63,827 bases of DNA from Perkinsus marinus ATCC 50983 (taxonomy: Eukaryota; Perkinsozoa; Perkinsida; Perkinsidae), in the NCBI RefSeq assembly GCF_000006405.1, contig NW_003200605.1:247518-311344 (forward strand). The letters are read 5' to 3'. Position numbers and translations under genes: made by a program. Shown here one piece after another: positions 23,641 through 34,948 of this stretch. The notes under the pieces were generated by a model, which saw nothing but the letters and a program-made list of their open reading frames with translations, was not told the DNA's origin and did no database searches. Position 1 is the first letter of the stretch. Each line of letters begins with the position of its first letter.

Positions 23641-25056
23641 ATGGCCTTCGACTCGGAAGAAAGCCCCATAGAGCGCAAGCTGGCATTACTCGCCCTTCAA
23701 AAACGAGACAGTAGCATTAAGAGCATCTTGACACATGCACCGTACTGGGCTTATCTTACGACCGCAAAATGTACCTTTCCCGTATGTAGGCACGCTGTTC
23801 TATTCCACCTCAACCATTCCCCTCTCTCTGGCGACCCTACCCCCACCTGGGAGAAGGTCGACATTGAAGGCCTCCTGTATCTGGTCAATACTGTCAATGG
23901 TCAATTCCGATTGATGCTCCTGGACAGTGATCAGCCTCCATCTGGTATCCCTGACTACGCTCAAGGGGACGTATGGACTATCACTCTCACTCAAGACGTA
24001 GTTGCTGAGCAGCACGGACATACTTTGCATCTTAGGTAGGCTGTCGAAAGATACGGTTTAGGTCCGATTCATGCCCATTCTCGGGGGGATCCTCAACATA
24101 GGGAAATGTACTTCATTTCCTCAGGACTGCCAACAGTGAAGTTTTCGCTATTTGGTTCACCTGTGCTGAAGTCGCCGACCGGGTAAGGCGTGTCCAGGCC
24201 CCTCTGCCGAACTGCGCGTCATCACAGGTGTGCTCCTACGTCGGATCGATACTCTCCGCCCGGCCCCTTCCCAGCCCTCCATCTCCTTCCGACCTCCTCA
24301 AGATGATATTGGCCCAACGTGCCCCTAAAGTGGCCTCTACTACGCCCTACCAGAATGATACTAGCAACGGCGAAGGAAGTGCTCAAGGATCCGAGCAAGA
24401 GGAGGTAGTACGGGAAAATATGTACATGACAAACTACATGTGTTGGTGAGTCTGTGTGAATTTTGAGAATTTCTTATTGTTTCTTGAAAACTCCTACCTG
24501 AACTCGGGTGTTAATTTCCATAATTAGTGAGGAAACTTCTGAGCTCAGCTGAGGAGAGCAAACATTTATTCCTTCAACACTGCTATGAGGATTTCCCTAT
24601 CCATCTCAGATGCCTCCGTCCTCGAGTGTGCCCAGTGTGGAAGGCTCTAACTCCTGTGCCTCATTGACCAGCAATAGCAACATTGCCGCTGGTCAGCACA
24701 TCCTGAGCCTTTTGAAGGGTAGTGGGAAGAACACTACCCCAGCATCAACGGAAGCGGTATTGGAGTCTCCGACGCGTAGCAATAATTCACACTCTAGTCG
24801 CTCGGCTGCAGAGGAGGAAGGCCCTGAGGGGCGTCAGGGAGTTACAATGGATACCTTCCAAATGCTAGAGGCCGAGCTCTCTAAAGCCAGCCCTTGTTGT
24901 GATGAAGAAGATGACGATGACTGTAGTGAATCGACAGCCGGCCCTTTGGAGGGAATATGTGTTACGAGGAGCAAGCTCCGACAGGCTCTGGTTGACGTTG
25001 TCAGCTCAGATGCCTTCCTTGATATGTTCTTGCAACGGTTGAGTAGTAGTAGCTAG
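23641..25056 (+). CDS. DCP1: mRNA-decapping enzyme subunit DCP1
   Basis: Five exons: 23641-23741, 23790-24035, 24125-24182, about 24229-24405 and 24610-25056. DCP1 activates the DCP2 decapping enzyme in cytoplasmic P-bodies. The EVH1-like domain is visible: ERKLALLALQKRDSSIKSIL, then after a 48-base in-frame intron HAVLFHLN, TWEKVDIEGLLYLVNT (the DIEG block is diagnostic) and SEVFAIWFTCAEVADRV. A Ser-rich linker contains IAAGQHILSLLKG. The C-terminus, TRSKLRQALVDVVSSDAF-LDMFLQRL, matches the DCP1 trimerisation motif. The 48-base intron 23742-23789 has no stop, so a naive frame reads through it. Intron 24406-24609 carries a dispersed-repeat copy. The ATG was chosen as the first in frame before the conserved helix. 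Confidence 0.85.
24488..24582 (-). repeat. dispersed ~110-bp repeat, copy D (DCP1 intron)
   Basis: On the minus strand: CAGTGTTGAAGGAATAAATG, CTCAGCTGAGCTCAGAAG, TTTCCTCACTAATTATGG and CGAGTTCAGGTAGGAG. It fills about half of DCP1 intron 24406-24609. Confidence 0.7.
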
Positions 25057-25291
25057 CCACTGTTTGGCTAATTGTACCAGTCCTTGCTACGCTCCTGTGC
25101 GGCTTATGCTGGCGTCATGAATGTTTACGTATTCCCTTGTAGATTGGCCGTTCTTTATTTCGCTCCGTCATATGTAATAATATCTACCATACCTCTTTCT
25201 CTTTGTCCTTCCTTCTGTATCTGTTATTCGTCCACGCAGCTCCTGTTGGGTTCTTGACACGGTTTCAGACTCTATCGTAGTAGTCGTTTAA

Positions 25292-27115
25292 ATGGCAGAC
25301 TCCCAGGATGGTGCTAAAAATAGACAAATCCCGGCGGATGGCATATTACCGTCACTGATCGTGTCACACCCGGCTGTGGGAGTCGGTGAGCACCCACGAG
25401 AAAGCAGCAAGGTAGTACTATCGATTCGGAAGAAATGTGGTATGAGTTTAGTGATTGCAAAACATGTAAAATTCCATAAGGTATCTGATAAGATGGCAAA
25501 TGTGATTGTCCTATTAGAGGTGCTCTGGTGTAGGTCTTGATGATATACACGGGGGGCACTGTGGGCATGCAACCGGGCAGCGATGGGTCGCTCCGCCCAG
25601 TTCCGGGATTCCTCACGGAGAAGATTTCCCATCTCGAGGAGCTGAAGCGGCCAGGCATGCCCGACTGCACGGTTCGGCGCATCACGATATGAGAGTAGTA
25701 GTGTAGCGTGGTTTAGGTCGTGGAGTGGGAGGAGCTCCTGGATAGCTCGGACATAACGCCGGAGCATTGGGCTAAGATGGCAGAGGTAGTACCACATTTC
25801 TTTCACATCATGCACACTACTACCTCCCTCAGAGCATAGAGAACAACTATTATGACTATGATGGCTTCGTCATCGTGCATGGCACAGACACCATGGCCTA
25901 TACAGCAGGAGCGCTATCCTTCATGTTGGCCAACCTTGCCAAGACTGTGGTCCTCACCGGTTCTATCCTGCCCTTTGGAGAACCACATAGTGATGCTAGA
26001 AGGAACATCATAGTGTCCACTCTCATTGCTGGTAGTAGGGGAGTTTGGAGCGCCCTCGGCGCCGACCCTTCCTGTGGACAGGTCTCTGTAATATCCCTGA
26101 GGTATGCGTCTTCTTTAACACTTACCTGCTCAGAGGGTGTCGTTCCGTGAAGGTAAACGCACTCGGAAGATTTTTGTATGTGATGGTATCTTTGTTAGGT
26201 CGATAGTGGTTCGATAGAAGCATTTGAGTCGCCGAACTTCCCGCCATTGGCAACTTTAGGAGTCGGCATTCACTTTAATTATCACCTGCTTCTGCCCGCT
26301 CCCAAGGGCCGTTTTCATGTTCACACTTGTATGGAAAACTCAATACTGGTCATCAGGATGGTACTAGAGAGTTCACTAGTAAAGGCTTGGACGGCCTACT
26401 ACTAGTAGGTGCCTGGCTTCGCCGATCTAGAGTCACTGAAGGCTAGTGCTGTGAAAGGTGTGGTACTATCTCTTTATGGTACGGGCAACGCTCCGGCCAA
26501 GCAACAGGAGTTCATCGACTGGCTTAGGAGGTAATAGTAGTAGGGGTAGGGGAGATGGGGGAAATCGACAACCACGTTGGGATCGATCTTCGATACAAGG
26601 TGTGATTCGAAATGGTCCTAGATAGCTATAATAGGCTCAGTGGAATATGAAGTCTTCGGATCAACACGAATTTTAATGGGTGGTAAAGCACGCTGGAGTA
26701 GTCGAGATTTATAACTGCCGCTATAGGCGCCTTCTTACAGAGACTCTAGGCATCTCAGATTGAGGCCCTCAGGTTCAACGAGAGAGGCACAGCCGTGGTA
26801 GCTGTGTCGCAGTGTTTAAAGGGCCGAGTAGAATTGAATGCCTATGCTGTGGGCGCTCAGTTGATCTCGGTTGGAGTGATCAGTGCGGGGGATATGACCG
26901 TCGAGGCGGCTGTAACCAAATTGAGCTACCTCCTGGGAAGAGGGTTACCATTACAGCAAATACGGCGAGCGTTTGAGGTGTCCCTTAGGGGGGAAGTTAC
27001 GGAGGTATTATCGCTATCATACCACTCCTTTCGAACATCGTATTTCCTCTCCCTTCAGAGTAATGCTGATGAGGACATCTTCCGTGGATTTGCAGGAGTC
27101 GTCTCTAAGCTGTGA
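25292..27115 (+). CDS. L-asparaginase (type I / cytoplasmic-like)
   Basis: Multi-exon. Exon 1 (25292-about 25410) is unconserved up to ESSK. Then VLMIYTGGTVGMQPGSDGSL carries the first catalytic Thr (YTGGTVGM), followed by GFLTEKISHLEELKRPGMP, a 45-base intron and VVEWEELLDSSDITPEHWAK. Next is YDGFVIVHGTDTMAYTAGAL with the second catalytic block HGTDTMAYTA, then VVLTGSILPFGEPHSDARRN. Later exons give IEAFESPNFPPLA, PGFADLESLKASAVKGVVLS-LYGTGNAPAKQQEFIDWLR and VSQCLKGRVELNAYAVG. The stop is at 27113-27115. The enzyme hydrolyses asparagine to aspartate and ammonia. Pairing of HGTDTM with GQ-type catalytic Lys/Asp positions is normal for the family. Exon edges between 26050 and 26760 are approximate. 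Confidence 0.88.
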
Positions 27116-27255
27116 CCGTTCTTACCATGCTACTATCACTATGACCAATTTATCAGCACTAACCGTTTTTAACAGCCCTTTGCTAGTGTCCTCTAGGGGG
27201 TTTTGCGTTTCTGAGTCGGCTAAGGGAGTGGTCATTCATAGATTGTCGTTCTGTT

Positions 27256-27831
27256 ATGGTGAAGCGCCGCAGAGTACCGACTAAAGGGGCTGATGAGGCG
27301 CCCAAGGAGGAAGACCCATTGCAGTGGTCGCGGGGTCAGCGCAAGCGCAGAGTTCGGAAGGAGGCACTCAGTAGGGAGGAGGGTGGCGTCGCGTTTGCTA
27401 TGTGACTGTTATTAGTACGAAAGCAACAGTTCGCAGCTGAGCAGGTCCGAGCCAAGCATATGAAAGAGGCGAAGTTGAAGGATAAGAGTAAAGCTTTTCA
27501 ACGGTGATTTTTTGTAGTGTATTTATTATCAGAAAACGTCCTTGCGAATTTACAGTCGTTGAGGGGGTCATTGAAACTAGACTTACAAGAGGAGGGGTCG
27601 AAGAAATCGCGGCCAAAGAAAATACACAAGTTGGCTGCTAAACCCAAGACGAGAGCGGCTCAGCACAAACAGAATCTTAGAGAGGTCCTGCAATACAAGA
27701 GTGTAAGTAGCTGATTATGATGGTCAGTGGAGACAGCATGGTGACAGGTGCTCTCTTTCGAACCATTTCAACAGAACCCGTTGGCTGCTATACAACAGCA
27801 CCTTCGCAATACACAGGGGCCAATAGCTTAG
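27256..27831 (+). CDS. SLX9-like ribosome biogenesis protein
   Basis: A small basic protein in about four exons. It starts MVKRRRVPTKGADEAPKEED and continues QRKRRVRKEALSREE, then QQFAAEQVRAKHMKEAKLKD (about 27423-27505), then ANLQSLRGSLKLDLQEEGSK and a Lys-rich part ending KQNLREVLQYK. The last short exon (about 27772-27831) gives NPLAAIQQHLRNTQGPIA. The combination of a basic N-terminus, a FQ/REVL helix and a final NPLxAIxxHLxN box fits the Slx9/FAM207 family, which binds pre-40S particles and Rrp12 in the nucleolus. The match rests mainly on the C-terminal box. It lies 140 bases after the asparaginase stop on the same strand. Confidence 0.6.
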
Positions 27832-27912
27832 AACTACGTTACTTCTATGACCATTGCATTGTGTTAGTTGTTAATAATCGATCCACCCAGGTTCGATCCC
27901 TGCATCCGTCAC
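27832..27912 (+). repeat. tRNA-like element 6
   Basis: The plus strand has GTTAGTTGTTAATAATCG followed by CCAGGTTCGATCCCTGC, a good T-arm and B box (CCAGG/CCTGC partly paired). It begins at the SLX9-like stop. Confidence 0.45.
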
Positions 27913-28631
27913 TATGGTATCCCATCCACTACTACTGTCTAGCAATGTCCCTACATGGAGGATCTCCCACAGTGTAAGATGGCCCCTATGCATGCGTGCT
28001 CTTTCTTGTCGGGTTATCGTGTATTGCTACACCCTCTACTTGGCCGTGTTACCTCCTAGTTGACTGTGAAGTCCAATGATAAAGAAAATTAGCACGCAAG
28101 TCCACCGATCACTGCAGCGAAGGCGGTGACGGCTGCAGAGATGACAATGCGTATAGCATCTCGCAAACCCTCTGCTCTGATAGAGTGCTCCACCACAGTT
28201 AGCAGTTTTTGAGTACACGTTGTTCTGCATAGTCGTGTTCGTACAGCATCACACGGTATCGATCGATAAGACATAGCAATATGTTACAGTATTGTACGTA
28301 TTACACGCACGCACCAGTTGGTACAATCCCTGTACCCCATTGACGGCGGTATAACATTGAGAGTGGGGTCTCACTCGAAGTGGCATAGCATAATTAGTAG
28401 GCTCGACGATAAACACAAACTGTATGCACTAGTAACTGAGTGACATCATTTTTTAATATAGTGATGAACGCCTTGCGGTAGGCCACCGTCCTCTCGCGGC
28501 GAGCCCTTAGTATGGCCCAGGCCTCGCCCCATGGGTACACACCACGATGGGCCTCTGGTCGGCGGCCCTTTGGACTCCCTATACCTTCTAAGGTGGCCAC
28601 TTCTCTCTCTACCAAGCGAACTGAGATTTAG
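27913..28631. other. intergenic / possible first exon of the FAH gene
   Basis: About 720 bases with no convincing gene. ATG 28464 followed by NALR and a GTAGGCC donor-like site could be a first exon of the downstream FAH-family gene, but this is not supported by homology. Confidence 0.35.
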
Positions 28632-29445
28632 GTCCTATGTGTAGCGAAGAACTTTGCTGCCTCCAAAGAAGAGTTGAACTCCCACAGGACGAATCTTCCT
28701 GCGTCTATGGATAAGGTAAGATACGGATGAGGTCCACTTGCGTCACTCGTCCCCTTAGGCGATCATCTTTAGTAAATCATTCACCTCTTTGGTACCCATC
28801 ACACAACCTATACACCTTCAGCAACGAACTGACGTCTACTATGAGACAGAGTTGGCTCTCCTCATCACCAAACAGGTCAGCCCCCCCCCCACCCAGTAGC
28901 AGTAGCCTCATGCCGTCAGCTCCTCCGAAGTCCTCCGGGATGTCCACCACAGGACTGCCTGCCATCAGTCGGGGGCATCGCCATCGCCTTGGACCTCACT
29001 TTGAAGGATGTGCAGAACTCTTGCAAAACGGCGGGCGGTAGGAAAATACCATACGTGTCCTCTCGAAGTGTCCCACAGGGTCCTGGGAGACAGCCAAGGC
29101 CTTTGACCGGAGTTGTCCTGTCTCCGACTGGGTCGAAGTTGACGGATTGTCAGAAGATTCCCATTGGGAGATATCCACTACCATCGACGACCAGCTGGTA
29201 CCCTCCTTCATTGTGGATGCATAGAAAAGCCTTGACAGGTTCAACAGCAGAGTACCACTGACATGCTCGTCCCCATAGGGCATCTCCTCTCACAGCTGAC
29301 CAAGTCCTTCACCCTCTTACCTGGGGACATCATCCTCACTGGCACGCCGGTGTTGCCTCTAGGCCCCGGCCCCCTCAAACCTAACATGCTACTCGAACTC
29401 AGCATCCAACCCTCCATTGGAACCGTCACCACTCGGACGTCCTAG
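28632..29445 (+). CDS. fumarylacetoacetate hydrolase (FAHD1-like) family protein
   Basis: Five exons recognised: 28632-28715 (VLCVAKNFAASKEELNS), 28822-28875 (DVYYETELALLITKQ), about 28955-29037 (GGIAIALDLTLKDVQNSCKT), about 29081-29202 (SWETAKAFDRSCPVSDWVEV) and about 29246-29445 (STTDMLVPIGHLLSQL and LLPGDIILTGTP). These are the ordered family blocks: the YETEL metal-binding glutamates, ALDLTxxDVQ, WxxAKxFDxSCPVS and GDIILTGTP. FAHD1-type enzymes are small mitochondrial acylpyruvate hydrolases/oxaloacetate decarboxylases; the core length fits FAHD1 and not full FAH. The start codon is not in this span and must lie in an upstream exon. Introns are about 40-110 bases. Function within the family is uncertain. 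Confidence 0.8.
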
Positions 29446-29651
29446 TCCGCTCAACCATGATTCTTTTCCAAGATTCTGTGTCGAGTTAAGGTTGTGGAAA
29501 TATATACCCCTGAAGGGTACAGTTGTTCACTAAAAACTCAACGTTACTACATGGGGAAAAGTATCATCGTTCTAACCTATTACTATTGTTTACTATTGAT
29601 AGTAGCATCTAGTAGTTATTTTTGCCAAAGACTAGAGACACTACAAAGAGA

Positions 29652-29725
29652 GGGGGGAATGGCACTGAATCGAACTCAGTATGATGATCAATATTACGAC
29701 TGTAGTTGGGGTCACATGCGGAAAA
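29652..29725 (-). repeat. tRNA-like element 7
   Basis: On the minus strand ACTGAGTTCGATTCAGTG forms a perfect 5-bp T-arm with a GTTCGAT loop. The 5' half is poor in A-box signal, and the acceptor is missing. Confidence 0.35.
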
Positions 29726-29783
29726 GTAACGAATGATAAGACGAAGACAGCGACGATAGGAAGAGTAACAGAAGGGGCACTTC

Positions 29784-31770
29784 TCAGAAGGGGGCCTCAC
29801 TAGAGCGCAGTCCAAGCTGTTGGCGAGCTACGCTGAACAAGTCGGTGGAATCAGGCACATAGAACTCATAAAACGTTCGTTTCACTTTAACAGAGGTCTC
29901 TCGCTTCAACGCAGCCTCTATCTCGCCATTTGTCCTTCGTGCTGGCTCTACGGACCTCACCTTGGATGTCGTCTTCGGTGCACTACCATTTGACGTATCC
30001 TTCGCTGTGCGTGGCCCCACAGCTGCTGCCTTCCCTCGAGTCGAAGGGCCCTTACTTGACTGCTGTTTTTTCTGCTCGGCACTGAGAAGGGATGACCGGT
30101 TATTGGATTTGCTCTTCCCAACAGTCTGCCATTCCCCATCATCATCATCCTCCTCATCATCGTCAACTCCCGAAGGCACCACCACTATAGGGGCTTTCAT
30201 GGCCAGAGACTCAATAGCCGTCTTCGCACGTACCAACGTACTCTCCTGTACTGGTGTTATCAAGGAGTCCGTAGAGGACGACGATGATGATGATGCTTCC
30301 GATGGCGATCTCGATCGAGAAATTGAGGAGGAGGACCCTCCAGGGGACACAATAGTCGACACCGTACTACTATTCACTACTGCACCAGTCTTGTTCAACT
30401 GCTTCGCTTCGCCGTTCGAGTTCGAACCTTTCGCCTTAGTAACCACTCCCTCGGACTTCGCTGTCGCCGCCTTCTTAGCCTGCCGCTTCTTCCTCTTCTT
30501 AGCGGCCTTTGACGGTTGTGCAGCTTCCTTCACAGCCTCGCCCTGTTCGCCAGCCTCGAGGTCCACGAACGAGCGACTGGCCACAGATTCAAAGGGTATA
30601 GAATTTAGGAACCGAGACGACTGCGGACCACCCAGGAAGGGGGACGACTCCTGCTGCTGCTGCTGAGCGCTCTCTTGATGACGACGTTGAAGTGAAGCGA
30701 AACGATCCTTGTGGTATTCCGACAGGATCCTCTGAAATAGCAGCAATAAAAGAAACCGTGATGGAGAAGCATTTCTTACGAATTCTAATGCCTGGGCTAA
30801 ACTGGCGTCCAGATCAGCATACCGCACTGAGCCCGAATCAAGACCATCAAAGAGTCGATACCACAACTGAACAAAAACCGACTTCTGAGCGACCTCGAAT
30901 AGACATGAGTTTTCCGGTCATCATAAATCGTAGTAGCATTACTATACGACATGCTATTCGCTTACACTACCTCCTTCCTGGTCACCAATCGGCTCCTATT
31001 TCGCTTCGCGTTGCGTAAGAAGTCTTCACAGCGCTCGTCTATGAACTGGACAAGACTTGGGAGCATGCTCACCGACTAAGAGCCCTACGTCAAAGAGAGT
31101 GTGGTCCATGAGAGCCTTCATGCAGGGTTGAAGAGCATCCTTCTCGCCGTTGATGCTGCTCACTAAGTCGTCCTCCAACAACATGTAACCTGAGGGTAAT
31201 GATAACAGTAATAATAACACTTCGGAGTGGTACCATCTTTGAATTGCCCTGATCGCGTCGACTGAGATGGCGTGCCAAAACCAGGGAGTACATTGTGATT
31301 GGTGGGCTCGAAGAGCTTCGTCAACCTAGGGTACTTCCGCTCAGCTCCTCGACGATCGGGCGACAAATGAACGCGCCATGCCACCTAAGTTCACACGCAT
31401 CCACTAAGTCGGCGATCCGGGAGAGCCCTACTTTCTGGCATCTGTCAAGTTGTTCGACAAACTCTTTATCAACGATGGTGAGGAGAGCCTGTCGAGCGCT
31501 GTTTGAAAGGCCCGCATAAGCCTCCATAATATCTTTTCTGCGTACCTGCAGCCACAATAGGCCTCATTCAAAGTAGCAATGCCGTACCACTGGGAGATGC
31601 TTGTCGATCTTGGCCAAGGACGTTGGTATCATAACAGTGGAAATGTTGCCAGCACCGTTGGGATTAATGTCCTCTCTGAAGGTCAAGCCCTTAGTCTGAT
31701 CTCCTGTTGCTCCTCCGATGATCGTTGCTGCAGCAGACGACCCCGAGCCTAGTGCAGGGCCGCGAGACAT
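29784..31770 (-). CDS. hypothetical protein, helical N-half and low-complexity C-half
   Basis: A minus-strand gene of at least five exons. It starts MSRGPALGSGSSAAATIIGG (31770). Next comes KDIMEAYAGLSNSARQALLT with FVEQLDRCQKVGLSRIADLV (31540-31330), then GYMLLEDDLVSSINGEKDAL (about 31190), ERCEDFLRNAKRNRSRLVTR (about 31030), LWYRLFDGLDSGSVRYADLD (about 30860) and, after a 48-base intron, RILSEYHKDRFASLQRRHQ. The last 300 residues are low-complexity: poly-Q, Lys-rich KKRKKRQAKKAAT, poly-Ser and an acidic run followed by GEWQTVGKSKSNNR. The C-end is SVKVKRTFYEFYVPDSTDLF. No known domain was recognised. The pattern (folded helical N-half, disordered basic/acidic tail) suggests an RNA- or ribosome-associated factor, but this is only inference. 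Confidence 0.55.
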
Positions 31771-32620
31771 TGCTATGGAAGATAGAGCTGAGTCGGTGAC
31801 GATTTGCAACAACACATAGTTACGATACGATCCTGGTGGAAGCATACAAGAGGATTCAACGAGCCTCTCGAATGGCGATAAGAGTAAAAGGAGAATAGCA
31901 ACAGTCGTAAGAAGAGAAATGAATATAACACGACAGGAGACGAGTTTGTGGCATTCCTCACTATACGTTCAAGTGGCTGAAACACTAACAACACCTGAGA
32001 TCTGTGATAGTAGACGTTATGAAGACCGGAGCTGGTGATGATGATGAGCTCTTGGATGACGTGGGAAAAAATGCGGGAAAAATGTAGTGACCAAGAATCG
32101 ATCCCGCGACCTCGACGCAAAAGATTGCCAGCAATCCTGCTCCACCACTCGACCAAAAAGCCCTACATCATCAATACAGTGATACGTGAATCCACTTCGT
32201 AGTCTGCATCAACTACGATTTCGCTCAACTGTACCAACACGCAGCTCGTTCAACTGGGTGGTCTCATACGCAACATAGTACATGAAATTACTGAACATTA
32301 TTGGCACAAGTACACAAACTGAATGGTAGAAATTGAATCGATCAAGGGTGCTTATGGCCACTAAGTGCACCCAATGTGCTGCGGCTGCCTTTGTCAGTAG
32401 ACCCTGGCTTGCCGCCATACAGTCCCCAGATATCATCCTCGCTGAGATCTTCCACGAGCACTGTTCCTGAGCACGACACGCCGACTAAGCGATTTCATGG
32501 GAAACTCTACTGCTACCTGGTGACACTCTCCCACCGCTCGGTGCACGATCTCGCACTCTGCGGATCAATTGCGGCCATCTGATAGAATCAAACACTCCTC
32601 TGAAGTCGTTCAAATTGAAC
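31771..32620. other. intergenic DNA with tRNA-like unit 8
   Basis: About 850 bases between two minus-strand genes. Apart from the tRNA-like unit at 32084-32166 I see nothing that reads as a gene. Confidence 0.45.
32084..32166 (-). repeat. tRNA-like element 8
   Basis: The best preserved 5' half of the set: GGTCGAGTGGTGGAGCAGG resembles the D-arm of Ser/Leu tRNAs. It is followed by an anticodon-like stem-loop and a B-box relic, GGGATCGATTCTT. Outer strands GTAGGGC and TCACTAC pair at about five of seven positions. The 8-base anticodon loop and broken T-arm argue against a functional tRNA. Confidence 0.5.
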
Positions 32621-33269
32621 CTACCTAGCTCGACCATCTACTAGTGTACAGAGGGCACTCTTGTAGGCCATCATCGGAGAAGCGTTGTAACCACCGAGGT
32701 CCCAAAGTGAGTACCCCATAGACCTGAGACGGATCTTGCAATGGGGGGCATTGATCCTCGAGCACGTACTTGAGCCAGGTGCAGGTAGCAAAGCCCAAGA
32801 TGAACCCTGGCTGATACTTTCTATAATCATCATCATAATAGCGGGTAGCCACATAAACGGAAGCTCCCACTGGGTGAGCGAAATCACAGGCCAGAAGCGT
32901 TCTCTTGGAGGGATCACTCGTGTCGTGTAACCAAATTTCAAATACAAACATTCGACCAGCCGCGATCCAGTTTCGCCAGAGACTCTCCAATGGTGCAGAG
33001 AGCCAGCACTCGTCCCCCTTCCGATTCTTGAGATCGTTGATGCATCTATCGGGATCAGTACTTACAGCTAGAGACACTTGTCGATGGCCATTAGGACCTG
33101 CCAAGCGATTTCAAGACAAGTCGAGACCCTCTGTTCGCCCCACCTCTCTGGAGTTGCCTCAACAGTCTACAGACATCTTTGAGCCTGTTCACACGTCGCT
33201 TCGTGAGGGAGGGAGGAAACTCCAGACTACAGACTGCTCGAGCTCTCTCACACACTCCACAAAGGACAT
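32621..33269 (-). CDS. GNAT-fold protein, possibly Leu/Phe-tRNA-protein transferase-like
   Basis: Multi-exon. A start at 33269 gives MSFVECVRELEQSVVWSFLP. Later exons give NGHRQVSLA, GDECWLSAPLESLWRNWIAA, GRMFVFEIWLHDTSDPSKRT, LLACDFAHPVGASVYVATRY, KYQPGFILGFATCTWLKYVL and finally GYSLWDLGGYNASPMMAYKS, ending DGRAR at 32621. The pattern of an FEIW strand, a G-rich substrate strand (LACDFAHPVG), LGFAT and WDLGG..SPMM.YK resembles the C-terminal GNAT fold of leucyl/phenylalanyl-tRNA-protein transferases and their eukaryotic relatives, which transfer an amino acid to protein N-termini. I cannot confirm this without a profile search. A 47-base intron near 33060 was recognised. Confidence 0.4.
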
Positions 33270-34798
33270 CTCGGCCCAACACTGGGAGGTTCCTCATCTG
33301 ACCTGATGATCAGAGGTCCTACCCTTGCCGCCCAGGTCTCCTTACTTTCATCAGAGCTCGTCTGTTGGTCTCCTGAGTACATCTGAGTCTGTCCCGCATA
33401 TCCAATACCAGCGTATAGTAGGGCACCGAGCACCTCACTCAAGGTCTCGATCGACTCCATCCCCGATAGAAAGGGCATCATAGAGTTCTTAGAAATAGCA
33501 AATCCCCCGCCAGTCGCAGCTTCGGAGCCGTTGAGCAGTACTGTATCAAAGCTAGGGTCCAACGGGTTGATCATGAAGGACGGTGGCCATATACGATGGG
33601 GACTCTTGTCGGTGTCACCACACTGACTCACCATCATCAACGAACTCATCCAATCGCCCAGAGTCCCACCGCTGAAGGCCATCCCTGAAACGACTAGGGG
33701 GTTGTCGATGATGCCACTGTTGAGCTCCATAGCAAGTTGGTCTCGAGCTCCGCTCCACCATTTTTGAGAGTAACTATCAGTTATGCTACTATCGTTATAA
33801 TACAGATCAGCGGCGTCCAGCAACTGCTGTAACAACTTCAAGAGCCTCTCCTTCGCGACGCGCGTGAGTGACATGAATCGGGCTCGCTCGAATGCCACCA
33901 CGGCATCATAGAGTTTACCCCAGCCTGCTGACCATCCAGTGAGCTGAGCCGAGGCAAGCATGTCTCGAAGTGAACCTTTAAAGACACAAATACCACCACC
34001 AGCATACCACACTTCTGCCTAATACCAACTAGCTGTCCCATCGCGGTCCCATCCTGGTACTCTAACACCCGATCAAGGAGATCTCTGCACATTGGTACAA
34101 TCTGGGCACTGGTCATTCGAACGATCACGGACTGCTCTGACTAAGGACCGCATCATCACCACTGGCCCCTTGTTGTTTCCTACCTGCCACTGTTCATCAT
34201 CAATGATCTCCAGTACGCCCACTACTGCGGCAGTAAGCTCTTCATTCCAGTCGCCGTAACAGTCAGGGTCAAAACTGCCGTTAGCCGACCTACGACTCCT
34301 CCACGCGAACGTAGAGGCATCTTGGTACTGGTCCAAGGCACTACCAAACCGCGAAACGTGCGTAGTCGCCACAAAGCCATAGACAACCGCATCGTCAGTA
34401 TCGCCGTGCTTAACCGTTACACTATAGTATCCGTATGTAGGTGGCCGGAGCCTGATCTCACAGCCAGGTGACGTAAGGAGATCTACGGACTCCCCAGATG
34501 GCAAGGTCAACACTGCAGTAGAAGTGTCAGTGATATGGACATGCTCCAACTCTACGAACGTGTTCCCAGCCAGAATCAGGTGTTCTTCTCGGACGTCGTA
34601 TTCTCGTAGGAGATCCTCATAAGTGCTCTTCACGGGCTTCACTTTGCACACCAAAGATGGCTTTAATATAGCCGGGTTGCATTCGTGCTCTATTTCAATG
34701 AGGAGTGGTACTACATATGCACGACTTGACTCATCCGCGAGGACATAGTCGATAACTTCTTGTTCGACATCTGGGAATTGGTAGAAATTAAATGACAT
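33248..34798 (-). CDS. hypothetical large protein, domain unknown
   Basis: Three main exons. 34798 starts MSFNFYQFPDVEQEVIDYVL and reads open to about 34155, including a beta-rich part (FVELEHVHITDTSTAVLTLP) and GDWNEELTAAVVGVLEIIDD. A 63-base intron is followed by the micro-exon DLLDR. A 50-base intron then leads into AEVWYAGGGICVFKGSLRDM and a long open stretch with YDAVVAFERARFMSLTRVAK, SSLMMVSQCGDTDKSPHRIW and SEVLGALLYAGIGYAGQTQM. The 3' end is uncertain: the frame closes at 33248, overlapping the start of the next gene by 22 bases, or it may splice onward after GPLIIR. No family is recognised. The sequence looks like a genuine folded protein, not low complexity. Confidence 0.5.
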
Positions 34799-34877
34799 CA
34801 AAACTTCCTCAACAATTAATGCTGGCCATCGAACTAGTACGAACTGAACGCTCACTATGCCAGTGTTAATGGACCTT

Positions 34878-34948
34878 ACGGTAGGTACCGGGAGTAGAAC
34901 CCTCTACCTTACGATCAACATCCACCAACACTTCCACTACACCAAAAC
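34878..34948 (-). repeat. tRNA-like element 9
   Basis: On the minus strand GGTGTAGTGGAAGTGTTGG (A-box-like) is followed about 35 bases later by GAGGGTTCTACTCCC (B-box-like). It lies in the 300-base gap upstream of the unknown gene's start. Confidence 0.45.

Noticed and set aside
29962-30666. 234-codon plus-strand frame rich in Ser/Asp
   Set aside because: Antisense of the low-complexity part of the minus-strand gene at 29784-31770, with no independent signals.
32084-32166. Functional tRNA-Ser-like gene
   Set aside because: The 8-base anticodon loop and broken B box argue for a decayed copy.
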